Notes: generated by a model from the sequence alone, not told the origin. DNA of 64,000 bases from Chryseobacterium sp. E1 (GCA_019203745.1 CP078104.1:1328501-1392500), one strand, 5' to 3'; positions 38,682 to 49,039 are shown, counted from the stretch's first letter. Made by a program: numbers and translations.

Positions 38682-40769
38682 ATGACATTAGATACTTCCA
38701 TAGAATACGTAAAAGGCATAGGCCCGGAAAGAGCCAAACTCATCAAAGGTGTGTTGGGCTTATCTACCGTAGAAGATATGCTCAACTTCTATCCTCTCCG
38801 CTATTTAGATAAAAGCAAGGTCTATAAAGTATCGCAGCTTCAGGAAGAGAGCAGCCAGGAGATACAGCTGAAAGGAAAAATCACCCAGGTTCAGGAAATT
38901 CAGACCGGAAAAACCAAAAGATTATCTGCTAAATTCAATGATGAAACCGGAAGTATGGATCTTGTATGGTTTCAATATTCAAAGTGGCTGAAAGAGCAGC
39001 TGCCCATCAACAGAGAGGTTTATATTTTCGGGAAAATCAATATTTTCAACCGTCAGTTTTCGATGCCTCATCCGGAAATTGAAGCTGTAGAAAAAAAAAA
39101 AAAGAGGGCGATACCCGGCTGAAGCCTATTTATCCGAGCTCTGAAAAACTGACCAAAAGAGGACTTGGCCAAAGGTTCTTTCAGAATGCCCTGAAAAATA
39201 TATGTAAAGAAATCCCGAATCTTATTGAAGAAAACTTCCCGGAATATCTGATGAAGACTTTCAAGCTGATGTCCAGACAGCATGCTTTCCTCAACGTTCA
39301 TTTCCCTAAAGATCTGGAGTATTTTGACAAAGCTGATTTCCGGTTAAAGTTTGAAGAATCTTTTTTTTCAGCTGGATATGGTTTGAAAAAGCTTCATCAT
39401 AAAACACAGTCCTATGGCAACCCCTTCCCTATCATTGGGGATCACTTCAACGGTTTTTATGAGAACCATCTTCCTTTTGAGCTTACGAATGCGCAAAAAG
39501 GGTTTTAAAGGAGATCCGGATGGATATGAAAAGGCCGATCCAGATGAACAGACTGTTGCAGGGAGATGTAGGCTCGGGAAAAACAATGGTGGCATTACTT
39601 ACGATGCTCATTGCTATGGATAATGGTTTCCAGAGCTGTATGATGGCTCCTACCGAAATTCTTGCCCAGCAGCATTATAATGGAATTAAAGATCTTCTTG
39701 AAAAAACAGGAATCAATGTACGTCTTCTGACCGGCTCCACCAAAGCTGCCGAAAGAAGGATTATCCATGAAGAACTTGAAAACGGAAGTCTTTCTATTTT
39801 AGTAGGAACCCATGCCGTTTTAGAAGATAAAGTGAAGTTCAAAAATCTTGGTCTTGCCATTATTGATGAGCAACACCGGTTTGGGGTAGCACAAAGGGCA
39901 AAATTATGGGCTAAAAATAAAATACCTCCTCATATTCTGGTGATGACGGCAACGCCTATTCCACGGACACTGGCCATGAGTTTTTATTCCGATCTGGATG
40001 TTTCTGTGATTGATGAAATGCCGGTGGGAAGAAAACCTATTATCACCGCTCACAGACGTGAAAAAGACAGACTTTATGTTTACAATTTCTGTAAAGATGA
40101 GATTAAAAAAGGAAGACAGGTGTATTTTGTATATCCATTGATTGAAGAATCTGAAACCCTGGATTATAAAAACCTTATGGAAGGTCTGGAACACGTTATG
40201 GATTATTTTTCAGATTACAATGTAACCATGCTTCACGGAAAAATGAAACCTGATGAAAAAGATGCGGCTATGGCCTATTTTGCTTCGGGAAAAGCTGAAA
40301 TTATGGTAGCCACTACAGTAATTGAGGTAGGAGTAAATGTTCCCAATGCATCGGTAATGGTGATTGAAAGTTCCGAAAGGTTTGGTCTTTCACAGCTTCA
40401 TCAACTCAGAGGGCGTGTAGGAAGAGGGGCTGAGCAAAGCTATTGCATCCTGATGACCTCTGATAAATTATCTAAAGAAAGCAGAACCCGTATCAAAACC
40501 ATGACCGAGACAAACGACGGTTTTAAAATATCTGAAGTAGATATGCAGCTCCGGGGTCCCGGTGATATTCTGGGAACCCAGCAAAGTGGTGTAGTAGACT
40601 TCAAAAGACTGGATCTTGTCAATGATTCAGCCATCATCAAAACAACAAAAATACAGTTGACAGAATTCTGGAAGCTGATCCTATGCTAACCAGACCAGAC
40701 AATATGATCATAAGGAACTATTATATCCGGTATTATAAAGGAAAAAATAAGTGGAGTAAAATTTCATAA
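38682..40769 (+). CDS. recG: ATP-dependent DNA helicase RecG, frameshifted
   Basis: RecG remodels stalled replication forks and branch-migrates Holliday junctions. The start at 38682 gives MTLDTSIEYVKGIGPERAKLIK, typical of RecG, followed by a wedge (OB) domain (EESSQEIQLKGKITQVQ, DLVWFQYSKWL). The helicase core has LLQGDVGSGKTMVALL (Walker A), LAIIDEQHRFGVAQR (DExH), VMTATPIPRTLAMSFY, VAHGKMKP-like, VATTVIEVGVNVPNASVMVIE and QLHQLRGRVGRGAEQSYC. Frame changes occur in the 13-A run at 39091-39103, near 39370, near 39500 and near 40655; the corrected C-terminus ends NKWSKIS. About 696 residues, as expected. Confidence 0.96.
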
Positions 40770-40773
40770 AAAA

Positions 40774-40797
40774 ACCGCAGAAAAATTTTCCTGCGGT
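40774..40797 (+). terminator. Hairpin after recG, weak terminator
   Basis: ACCGCAG (40774-40780) pairs with CTGCGGT (40791-40797) around a 10-base loop, but it is followed by CCCC rather than T residues, so its terminator activity is uncertain. Confidence 0.4.
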
Positions 40798-41374
40798 CCC
40801 CTTATAAAACTGTTATTTAGAAGAAATTACTTTTGGTCTGATTAAAAATTTATTTTAATAGCTCAGGCTTAATATTTTGTGATGTGGTGTGAAAATATTT
40901 ATTATTATTTGAATATGGTAATGGCCCTAACTATTAAAATAAATTATAAAAAACAAAATGAATTATTTTTCCAACTTGCTTATTATAAAAACTAACTGCG
41001 TATAGTGGAGATGAGGGAATGAAACGAATAAAAATACCTCCAACTATCTTGAGTTTTCATGATTGTACCGTTTTGTTTAAAGATCTTCTATGCTTTAAAA
41101 TTGGAAATCAATATAATTCATTTTGTTAACTAACATCGTGATTTATATAATATTTTGTTTTTCCTGAAACAATTGCCTTCCATTCATCTGTATCTTCTTC
41201 TATATAGTCAAATTTGTGTCACTGAGATTACTGATACAAATGTCAGAATATTAATCGAAATCCATTTTATATTATTTTAACATTTAGTTATAAAATTTTC
41301 ACTTATTTGTGAATAGTATGCAACAAATATCATTTTATTCTCAACTATTGGAATTTCAAAAAAATGAGTATTCA
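40798..41374. other. AT-rich intergenic stretch with one short open frame
   Basis: These 577 bases have no convincing gene. They hold a TACTTTTG box near 40829-40836 with no open frame after it, and a 31-codon minus-strand frame at 41126-41218 described separately. Confidence 0.4.
41126..41218 (-). pseudogene. Possible gene remnant or frameshifted small ORF
   Basis: The minus strand reads KFDYIEEDTDEWKAIVSGKTK and ends YYINHDVS before a stop at 41126. The composition (acidic then a WKAIVSGKTKYYI pattern) looks like real coding sequence. No start codon lies in this frame; the upstream neighbouring frames carry ISVTQI and SDICISNLSDT, which could be the missing N-terminus after one indel. I know no family. 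Confidence 0.25.
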
Positions 41375-41820
41375 TCACACTTTAAGGATAAAATTATCTT
41401 TATTCAAACCTGAGGTATAATACTGCCAATTGATGGTAATAATTTCTGTAAGTACCTTCTTTAAAGCTTCAAAAGCTTCAGGTTTTTTCATATAAATATT
41501 AGCTCCTTTTACAAAAATATCTTCAATTTCATCTTCCGGAATCGGTTCGGAATAAATGGCGGTTACCATATTACTGAACTTCAGGTCTGAATGAATTTCA
41601 TCCAAACATTCCATACTGTCTTTTCCGGGGATTCTGTATTTTATAAAAACTATTTCGGGTACTACTGCCTCCTCACGATTCAAATATTCCATCAGGCTTT
41701 TTCCGTTGCTGAAGCATTGAACTTTAACAGAGATTTTAAGCTCTTTCAAAATATTTTTAAAAAAATCAAAGTGTTTTCATCGTTATCTGCTACTATTACG
41801 TTCAGAAATTCTTTATTCAT
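41375..41820 (-). CDS. Response-regulator-like receiver lacking the phospho-acceptor Asp, frameshifted
   Basis: This is a stand-alone receiver (REC) domain. The corrected N-terminus MNKEFLNVIVADNDENTLIFF has the acidic pair DND of the receiver pocket; one T is missing from the T run near 41763. In a normal receiver strand 3 ends with the phospho-Asp in a pattern like DxxMPGxxG; here it reads FIKYRIPGKDS, so residue 61 is Lys (AAA). The conserved Thr and Lys positions are partly kept: AIYSEP and YMKKPEAFEALK, with the KP motif before the last helix. The C-terminus has no output domain. It is overlapped by the AraC gene: the AraC stop and this start share 8 bases, so they are translationally coupled. 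Confidence 0.8.
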
Positions 41821-42396
41821 ACTGCATTTTAGGGTTTAAGGCCGTGTTTTGGGCTTTTCTTCTTCTTCCTATAATTTTTTGGAACTGAGACAGGGTAACT
41901 CCTGTTGTATTTTTAAATTGGGTGCTTAGGTGTGCTACACTGGAATAGTTCAGTTTGTGGGCAATTTCTGTCAGACTTTGCTTATTTCTGATGATCAGAG
42001 CTTTTGCGTGTTCTATTTTCTGAAGAATTATAAAATTTTCTATAGAAGTAAAAGCAACTTCAGAAAAGAGATTGGAAAGATAGCCATAGCTGTGGTTCAG
42101 CTTTTCAGAAATATAAATGGATGCCTTCACCGGAATAATTTCATCAGAAAAAACGAGTTCTACAATCGCATCTTTTATTTTCTGAACCAAGGCTGTCTTC
42201 TGACTTTCTATGATCTCAATACCATATTCGCCGAGATTTTTCTTAAAAAGATGATGCTGTTCCTGGGTGAAGGGTTCGTAAAATTCCACTTCACCAAAAT
42301 TAAGCAGGCGGTACTTCAGACCGTGCTCTTTAAGTTTCTCGTCCAATACCTTTTGCAAAGGGCATTGAAATCAAATTTAACATACATTTTTTTCAT
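41813..42396 (-). CDS. AraC-family regulator coupled to the receiver gene, frameshifted
   Basis: A DNA-binding protein with a C-terminal AraC helix-turn-helix domain: IENFIILQKIEHAKALIIRNKQSLTEIAHKLNYSSVAHLSTQFKNTTGVTLSQFQKII. The N-terminal region (corrected MKKMYVKFDFNALCKKVLDEKLKEHGLKYRL) does not contain the cupin ligand-binding domain of AraC itself; it carries an FDFN start found in a flavobacterial subgroup. A base is missing from the A run near 42355. Start 42396 is chosen over 42387 by convention. The last codons overlap the start of the receiver gene. About 194 residues. Its ligand and targets are unknown; with the receiver it may form a two-gene regulatory unit. Confidence 0.82.
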
Positions 42397-42689
42397 CCTA
42401 GTAGTAAATAAGTCAAATATTTAGTAAATATAATAATTTATTTCAATTAAATGTGAAATAGAAGTATATTTTTTTATAGACTATCAATATAAAAAAACTC
42501 CTGTATATGAGAATACAGGAATTTAAACACTAAGGATGAAAAAAATATACTGATAAAAAGCTGAATCAGCTCAAAACCAAGCATATGAATGTATTATTGT
42601 AAGTGATTTGGTTCTGAAGCAAAGATGATTCAAAAAGAGAAATCGCTTGTTATAGAATTACAGGATAAAGTTACAAAATTTTAAGTCAA
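42397..42689. other. AT-rich intergenic stretch with terminator
   Basis: About 290 bases between the AraC start and the GNAT gene. It holds one hairpin terminator (42492-42520, minus strand) and no coding frame. No clear TAnnTTTG box for the AraC gene was found. Confidence 0.4.
42492..42520 (-). terminator. Terminator downstream of the GNAT gene
   Basis: On the minus strand TCCTGTAT and ATACAGGA (42520-42499) pair around a 6-base loop and are followed by a run of T. It lies 170 bases after the GNAT stop. Confidence 0.6.
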
Positions 42690-43189
42690 TTATCTGTGAA
42701 TTAGAAATTCCATCAGGTAATCATCCATAACAAATCCGTTCCCGATGTCAAAAACGCCTCGTCATAAACCCTGTATCCCTGGGACTCATAGAAGTTTCTG
42801 GCAGCGTTGTTTTTATTTACATTCAGAATAATTCTGTGGTTTCCGTTTTCAGATACTTTCTGATTCAGAAACTGAAGTGCACTTTTTCCCAGTCCTTTTC
42901 CTTTACTTTCCGGTACCAGATAAATACGGTGAAGTTTAGTAGAATTTTCTTCGTAATTGTGCTCATACCCGATAAAACCGTCATAGGAAAGATCATCATT
43001 CTGGATCAGATAATAGTGATAATCAGGGTTTAGAAGATGCTTTTTGATTTCAGTTTCAGAATACATTTCAGACAGCATATATTCCATCTGTTCTACCGAA
43101 AGAATATCTGCATATGCTTTTTCCCAAGACCTGCGGGCCAGATTCTGAATCAAGGGAATGTCATTCTCTGTAGCTTGTATAAATTTCAT
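42690..43189 (-). CDS. GNAT-family N-acetyltransferase, one frameshift
   Basis: An acetyl-CoA-dependent acetyltransferase. The start at 43189 gives MKFIQATENDIPLIQNLARRSWEKAY; the acetyl-CoA binding loop is VPESKGKGLGKSALQFLNQK (motif A, with the GxGxG/A region), and IILNVNKNNAARNFYESQGY is motif B. In the last part the frame is lost near 42750; correcting it yields GNGFVMDDYLMEFLIHR, a C-terminus typical of this subfamily. About 166 residues. Substrate unknown. It has a distal terminator. Confidence 0.83.
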
Positions 43190-43220
43190 GATTTGAATTA
43201 ATATAAAGTGTTTGATCATT

Positions 43221-43248
43221 AAAAAAGTGAAAAGCCGAAGCTTTTCAC
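43221..43248 (-). terminator. Terminator of dapA
   Basis: On the minus strand GTGAAAAGC and GCTTTTCAC (43248-43227) pair around TTCG and are followed by TTTTTT. Confidence 0.8.
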
Positions 43249-43330
43249 CTGATAATATTTTAAATAATGAATAGTAAGATTCAATTCTGTATTTACAATC
43301 CATACTGACCGTTACTATTCATTTTAATTT

Positions 43331-44203
43331 TTAAATGGTTGCCATTTCAGCTTTAATTTTCGCATAAAGTCCTTCTGAAGCTGCTACTAAAGGAAGTCTT
43401 AAATAATTTTTAATGATTCCTTTTTCAGCCAGCACCACTTTAATCCCGCAAGGGTTTCCTTCTGCAAAAATCAGACGGGTAATTTCAACCAGTTTATTGT
43501 GAATTTCGTAAGCTTCTTTCACTTTACCATCAAATGCCAGCTGAACCATTGTGGAAAATTCTTTTGGATATGCCTGTCCTATTACAGAAATCACTCCGTT
43601 TCCACCTGCTAAAGTTACAGAAAGTGTATATTCATCATCTCCGGAAACCAAAGAGAATCCTTCAGGCTTCTTTCTCAGAATATCAAAATACTGCAGAATA
43701 TTCGGTGCCGCTTCTTTGATCATAAAAAGGTTGGAAAACTCTTTTGCAAGGCGGATTGTAGTATCTGCTTCAACATTCTGCCCGGTTCTTGAAGGTACAT
43801 TATAAATAATAATGTTCTTACCTGTAGAAGCCAATGCTTTATAGTGCTGGTAAAGACCTTCCTGATTAGGCTTATTATAGTAAGGAGATACGGAAAGTAC
43901 CGCTTCAAATGCAGAAAGATCCGCCTCTTCTATCTGTTTCTTGACCTCAAGAGTATTGTTGCCGCCAATTCCCAATACTAATGGAAGACGTTTATTATTC
44001 ACCTTAATGATATGCTCAATTACCTGTTTCTTCTCTTCATCAGAAAGCGTTGCGGCTTCTGCCGTAGTTCCCAATACTACCAAATAATTGGTTCCGTTTT
44101 CAATATTATACTCAACAAGTTTTGTTAAACTGTCAAAGTCAACGGATAAATCTTCATTAAAGGGCGTCACCAACGCAACACCTACTCCTTTTAAAATGCT
44201 CAT
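43331..44203 (-). CDS. dapA: 4-hydroxy-tetrahydrodipicolinate synthase
   Basis: DapA condenses pyruvate with aspartate semialdehyde, the first step of the lysine/diaminopimelate branch. The 290-residue frame is intact and has all family signatures: LVTPFNEDLSVDFDSL, LGTTAEAATL with the substrate Thr pair, YYNKPNQEGLYQHY, IIIYNVPSRTGQN with Tyr134, and FMIKEAAPN with Lys163, which forms the Schiff base with pyruvate. The C-terminus ends AEMATI. A TAAATTTG box lies 19 bases upstream, and the gene has its own terminator, so it is a single-gene unit. Confidence 0.97.
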   Translation of the reverse strand: MSILKGVGVALVTPFNEDLSVDFDSLTKLVEYNIENGTNYLVVLGTTAEAATLSDEEKKQVIEHIIKVNNKRLPLVLGIGGNNTLEVKKQIEEADLSAFEAVLSVSPYYNKPNQEGLYQHYKALASTGKNIIIYNVPSRTGQNVEADTTIRLAKEFSNLFMIKEAAPNILQYFDILRKKPEGFSLVSGDDEYTLSVTLAGGNGVISVIGQAYPKEFSTMVQLAFDGKVKEAYEIHNKLVEITRLIFAEGNPCGIKVVLAEKGIIKNYLRLPLVAASEGLYAKIKAEMATI

Positions 44204-44222
44204 CTGTTCGAATTATTTTTGT

Positions 44223-44230
44223 CAAATTTA
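44223..44230 (-). promoter_or_regulatory. -7 promoter element TAAATTTG of dapA
   Basis: TAAATTTG on the minus strand, 19 bases before the dapA start; no clear -33 TTG. Confidence 0.45.
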
Positions 44231-44284
44231 ATCATTTACCGTAAGAATTTGTAATAAATAATAATGTTTTATTATACATATAGT

Positions 44285-44292
44285 TATATTTG
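44285..44292 (+). promoter_or_regulatory. -7 promoter element TATATTTG
   Basis: TATATTTG matches TAnnTTTG on the plus strand ahead of a 20-codon ORF (44311-44373) and the nucleotidase gene at 44384. It is divergent from the dapA element. Confidence 0.5.
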
Positions 44293-44310
44293 CATATACT
44301 AAAAGATTTT

Positions 44311-44373
44311 ATGAATCGTTATGACCGAAATTTTTATAAAAGAATGGCGATTGCATATGACCTTATAAAATAA
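44311..44373 (+). CDS. Possible 20-residue leader peptide
   Basis: Between a -7 box and the nucleotidase gene the plus strand has a short ORF (MNRYDRNFYKRMAIAYDLIK) that ends 10 bases before the next ATG. It may be a translated leader, or chance. No family is known. Confidence 0.25.
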   Translation: MNRYDRNFYKRMAIAYDLIK

Positions 44374-44383
44374 TTTGCAACAT

Positions 44384-45140
44384 ATGAAAAATAAATTCTT
44401 GTTACTAGGAATTGCTCTGGCTTCGCTTACAGCATGCAAAACAGCTTCTACGCTGCAGCTTGCGGATGTGAAGACCCAGAAAAATATTTCTATTAATAAT
44501 GAGCTGAAAAATGATGAGGAGTTTGTAAAGTTTATTGAACCCTATAAGCAAAAACTGGATAAAGAAATGAACCAGAAGATATCACACACCAATGTGGATC
44601 TTACAAAGCAGGGGACAACAGCAATCTGGGAAATCTTTTAGCAGATTACACTCTTGAGGGAGGTGATGCATGGGCAAAAACTCATCTGAAACAAAATGTG
44701 GATGCAGCATTGATCAATATCGGAGGGATCCGGACTACAATTGGGAAAGGTGATATTATGCTGAAAAATCTTTTGAAGTAATGCCTTTTGAGAATGAACT
44801 GATAATCGTAAAAATGAAGGGTGCAGATTTAGCCGGGCTTTTTGAATATTATGCAAAAACACAGGTCAATAATCCAGTCTCTCATTTATATATAGAAACA
44901 AAAAACGGACAATTAACCCAGTCTTTAATTAATGGAAAAACAGTAGATCCGAACCGTGACTACTATATTGCCACATCAGACTATCTTGCTTTGGGCGGCG
45001 ACAATATGAAGTTTTTCTCAAAGGGAGAATCAATCGCTACAGGAGTAAAGCTCAGGGATTTATATATTGAATGGTTCAGGAAAAATCCTGAAATAGTTCC
45101 TGCTACAGATGTTCGTTTAAATTTTACAGGTAAGAAGTAA
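44384..45140 (+). CDS. 5'-nucleotidase C-terminal-domain lipoprotein, frameshifted
   Basis: This is the substrate-binding C-terminal half of a UshA-like 5'-nucleotidase, encoded as a separate lipoprotein (signal peptide ending in SLTAC). After the frame break near 44625 it reads NLLADYTLEGGDAWAKTHLKQNVDAALINIGGIRTTI, then (after a second break near 44770) EVMPFENELIIVKMKGADLAGLFEYYAK and IATSDYLALGGDNMKFF. The GGIR and LALGGDNM motifs stack on the nucleobase in the family. Corrected length about 252 residues. Its stop codon TAA overlaps by one base the ATG of the metallophosphatase half, so the two are translationally coupled. Confidence 0.88.
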
Positions 45141-46087
45141 TGGATAGAAAAAGTTTTTTAAAGGCAATAGGTGGCGGATCTTTGGCAATGGCCTTAGCTC
45201 CCAATATGATGATGGCGGAAGAATTAAAAATTCTTGACTTAAAATCCGCAAATAAACTGACTATTCTTCATACCAATGACCAGCATAGCAGAATAGAGCC
45301 TTTTGATGCAAGCTATACCAAAAATCCCAATCAGGGAGGCTTTGCAAGAAGGGCAAGCTTAATTCAACAGATCAGAAATCAGGAAAGCAATGTACTGCTT
45401 CTTGATTCAGGAGATATTTTCAGGGAACACCATATTTTAATTTTTTCGGTGGGGAGCTGGAATTTAAACTGATGTCCATGATGAAGTATGATGCTTCTAC
45501 CATGGGAAATCATGATTTTGATAACGGGTTGGAAGGTTTTTTAAAGGTACTTCCTAATGCTAAGTTTCCATTTATCTGTTCCAATTATGATTTTAAAAAT
45601 ACGATTCTGGACGGAAAACTTCCCCTTATAAAATTTTTAACAAGAATGGAATTAAGGTGGGAATTTTCGGAGTCGGGATCCAATTGGACGGTCTTGTAGG
45701 TAAAAAGCAGTATGCGGAAACCGTTTACACCAATCCGGTTGATGTAGCACAGCATTATTCAAATTTCCTGAAAAAGAACAAAAATGTGATCTTGTGATCT
45801 GCCTTTCACACATAGGCTACGATTACATGGATGAGCCTGATAAAATAAGTGATAAGAAATTGGCAGCCAATACAGAAAATATTGATATTATCTTAGGTGG
45901 TCATACCCATACCTTCCTTCCGGAACCTCAGACTTTCACCAACAGACAAGGGAAAAATGTTCTTGTCAACCAGGTGGGATGGGCAGGTCTTCTGTTAGGC
46001 AGGATAGATTTTTATTTTGATACAAACAAAAACGTAAAGCATATCTCCTGGAATAATCAGGTAATAGACAGCAGCATAACAGCATAA
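45140..46087 (+). CDS. 5'-nucleotidase metallophosphatase-domain protein, frameshifted
   Basis: The catalytic metallophosphoesterase half of a split 5'-nucleotidase. It starts with MDRKSFLKAIGGGSLAMALAPNMMMA, a signal with Tat-like features but no RR pair. The metal-binding motifs are LTILHTNDQHSRIEP, LLLDSGDIF, STMGNHDFDNGLEGF, VICLSHIGYDYMDEP and ILGGHTHTFL. Frame changes occur near 45435, near 45635 and near 45785, giving about 316 residues. The domain order is the reverse of one-piece UshA: here the C-terminal domain gene precedes the catalytic gene. It ends one base before porZ, so the three genes may share a transcript. Confidence 0.9.
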
Positions 46088-46088
46088 T

Positions 46089-48337
46089 ATGAAAAAACTC
46101 TCTATAATTTCTCTTGGTATTTTAGCCTCTCTGCAGTTTACTAAAGCACAGGTCATTTCATCCAAAAAATGGGCAGATCTTTTCTCTTACAACAATGTCT
46201 TCGCTATGAAGGAAGACAATGGGAAAATTATTGCAGCCACAGAAAACGGAATATTCTATTATACAATATCAACAGGAGAGATTACGAAGTTGTCTAAAGC
46301 TAACGGACTTCATAACATCGGTATAACTGCCTTTGATTATAATCCTCAGACTAAAACTGGCCTGATTGGTTATGATAATGGTTCTATGGATGTTATTACT
46401 CCGCAGGAGATCAAATATATTGTTGATATTCCTATTGCTGCAGGTTACAGTGGAGATAAAAGGATCAATCATATTTCTATACACGGAAACCAGGCGGTGA
46501 TTTCTGTAGGGTACGGTGTTTCTATATTTAACATGAATAATAAAGAATTCGGGGATTCTGCATTCTTTATAACGGGCGGAACTTATGAAGCCAGCAACGA
46601 AGCAACCATATTTGGAAACAAGGTATATTCTGTTACCAAAAGCGGTCTGAAAAGTCATGAGCTGAATACCACTTTCCCGGTATACACTACCTGGACTACA
46701 GAAGTTCCCGGTTCTTTCAAACATATAGATTCTGAATCGGAACTTGTTTTTTCATCTGCAACGGCAGCATTCATGTACAATAATGGGACTCCTACACAGC
46801 TTCCGACTTCATTCAGTGACATTCGTGACCTTGTCATATCAACCAACAATATTGTAGTTACTGATACCAGAATCTACACCTATGGCATGAACGGAATCGC
46901 ACAGAATGCCATAAGCCCGGGAGAAGAATGTAATACCGCCATCACTTCCGGTGGTAAAATACTGAGTGGTACGGTCTTGTCAGGGATAAAAGACGAAGGT
47001 AATATGACATACAAACCTTCAGGTCCACATTTCAATTTTGCTAATAATATCAATTTATTTGATAATAACCAACTTCTGGTTTCATCGGGATCCAGAATTA
47101 ATAACTATAACCATCCTGCCAATAATCCTAAAAAACCGGGGTTTTATTATTTTAACGGGACTGAGTGGATTTATCCTTCTTTTTCAATAATAATGCACGC
47201 CAAATTAATGTGTTGGATGCCATTCTCAATCCAACAGACAATAGTGAGGTTCTATTTACCAATTATACGATGTTTGACAATGGAGTCTATAAAATGAAAT
47301 ATAATGCCGGCAATAAGGACTTTGACCTGGTAAAATATTATAATTTAGATGCTAACCCATACACACGCCGACCGGTAGGATTTGCTACTGATTCGCAAAA
47401 CAATATTTTCGTATCTGTTGGATTTAATAATGGAGTAAGCGCCACTATGGCTATTTATGATAAAGCAGCAGATGACTTTATTGTAAAACCGCTTGTCATT
47501 TCAAGTGAAACGGTACAGAAACCTGTTTTGCATGAAAATATGTTATGGGTTCCGCTACCACGATCTCTTAATTTCTGGACGTATAATTACAACAACCCAA
47601 CCAATCTTTCTGATGATACAGACTACATCATGGGAGAACCTAACGGATTTAAAGAAGGAACTTTATCTGTAGCATTTGATAAGGCGGGAGATGCCTGGAT
47701 TGGTACGTATGGAGGAATAAGAGTACTACAGAATGCTGCATCAGAAATAAAATCACCACAGCCTAAAGCTGAACCTATAATCATTGAGCAAAACGGTCTT
47801 GGTGAAGAACTTTTCAGAGATTCAGCTATTCTTCAGATTGCTGTAGATGCTGGAGATCATAAATGGGTCTCTGTAGAAGGAGGCGGTGTATATTATCTGT
47901 CGTCTGACGGGCAGAAAACAATCAAGCACTTTACTAAGGAAAATTCGCCACTTCCTACCAACAATGTCACAGATATAAAAATAGATAAAAAGACAGGTAA
48001 AGTTTATTTTGTAACATACAATGGTATTGTAACCTATCAGGGAGATGTAGCAGATGTAACAGCAAACTTCGGAGACGTGCTGGTTTATCCTAACCCTGTT
48101 GTTTACTCCAATTTCAAAGGAAAAGTTACCATCAAAGGTCTGGCAGAAAAGACCAACATAAGAATTGTAGATGCTGCTGGAAACGTAGTGCATTCAGCCG
48201 TGGCAAGAGGAGGATATTATGAGTGGGATCTTAACAATCAGAAAGGAACCAGAGTGGCTTCAGGAATGTATTTTGTCTTGATGACCAATGAGGATGGATC
48301 TGATAAAGCGACAGCCAAAATAGGAGTAGTCAATTAA
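46089..48337 (+). CDS. porZ: Type IX secretion surface protein PorZ, one frameshift
   Basis: PorZ is an outer-surface part of the T9SS that works with the sortase complex and presents A-LPS for cargo anchoring. The signal peptide ends in TKAQ. The body is two beta-propeller domains with two-component-regulator-propeller repeats (AATENGIFYYTISTGEI, AWIGTYGGIRVL, WVSVEGGGVYYL), and the C-terminus is a type A sorting-like domain (VYPNPVVYSNFKGKVTIKGL, WDLNNQKGTRVASGMYFV). The frame changes near 47185. Corrected length about 750 residues. The TAA stop overlaps the recO start by one base; porZ-recO adjacency supports the call. Confidence 0.88.
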
Positions 48338-49023
48338 TGAATTTACAAAACGGTTTTTTACTTTCCTATATTAAATATGGAGAAAATGATGCTGTACTGC
48401 ATTGTTTTACAGAAGATGAGGGTTTTCAAAGTTATTTCTTAAAAGGAATCTATTCTAAAAAGAATAAAAAGAAAGCCCTGCTACAACCGTTGAATCAACT
48501 TGTCTTTTCCGTTAATCCTGTAAGAGGAAATGGAATTCCTTCCGTTTCGAAATTTGAGTTGATCAGAAACACCGATATTGATACGGATATAAAAGCCAAT
48601 ACCGTGATCTTTTTCATTTCAGATTTTTTAAGCCATATTCTCAGATATGAAAATAAAAATCTCCAGATCTATTTTGAGATTGAAAAGCTGATCAATGAGC
48701 TTGTCAATAGAAATTATCAGGCTCACCTTCTTTTCCTGATTGCTGTACTGAAGATCCAGGGAGTAGCTCCACTATTGAGTGACGGGAGATTTTTAGATCC
48801 TGAAACAGGAACTTTTTCTCTTAGCCCTACTCATCAGTTATTCGGTGAAGAGATTTCACAAATCTGGAGAACTGCACTGAATGCTGAAAACTTTTATACA
48901 TCAAAGATTCACTCCTCTTTAAGAAAAGATTTCCTGGACAGCCTTCTGGTGTATTATCATTACCATATCACCGATTTCAAAACCCCGGCATCACTGGAAG
49001 TGATACAGCAGATTTTCGAATAA
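48337..49023 (+). CDS. recO: DNA repair protein RecO
   Basis: RecO works with RecR to load RecA at single-stranded gaps. The intact 228-residue frame begins MNLQNGFLLSYIKYGENDAVLHCFTEDEGFQSYFLKGIYS, the OB-fold start of the family, and continues through NQLVFSVNPVRGNGIPSV and a helical C-terminal domain (FFISDFLSHILRYENKNLQIYFEIEKLI). The zinc-binding cysteines of some RecO proteins are absent, which is common in this phylum. It overlaps porZ by one base and converges on the glucosidase gene. Confidence 0.92.
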   Translation: MNLQNGFLLSYIKYGENDAVLHCFTEDEGFQSYFLKGIYSKKNKKKALLQPLNQLVFSVNPVRGNGIPSVSKFELIRNTDIDTDIKANTVIFFISDFLSHILRYENKNLQIYFEIEKLINELVNRNYQAHLLFLIAVLKIQGVAPLLSDGRFLDPETGTFSLSPTHQLFGEEISQIWRTALNAENFYTSKIHSSLRKDFLDSLLVYYHYHITDFKTPASLEVIQQIFE

Positions 49024-49039
49024 GCTGAAAGATAAAAAT

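Noticed and set aside
41930..42424. Plus-strand open frame of 164 codons opposite the AraC gene
   Set aside because: The minus strand has a clear AraC helix-turn-helix; the plus frame is Phe/Ile-rich and without domain features.
46269..46724. Minus-strand open frame of 151 codons inside porZ
   Set aside because: It is antisense to PorZ propeller repeats and has no recognisable domain.
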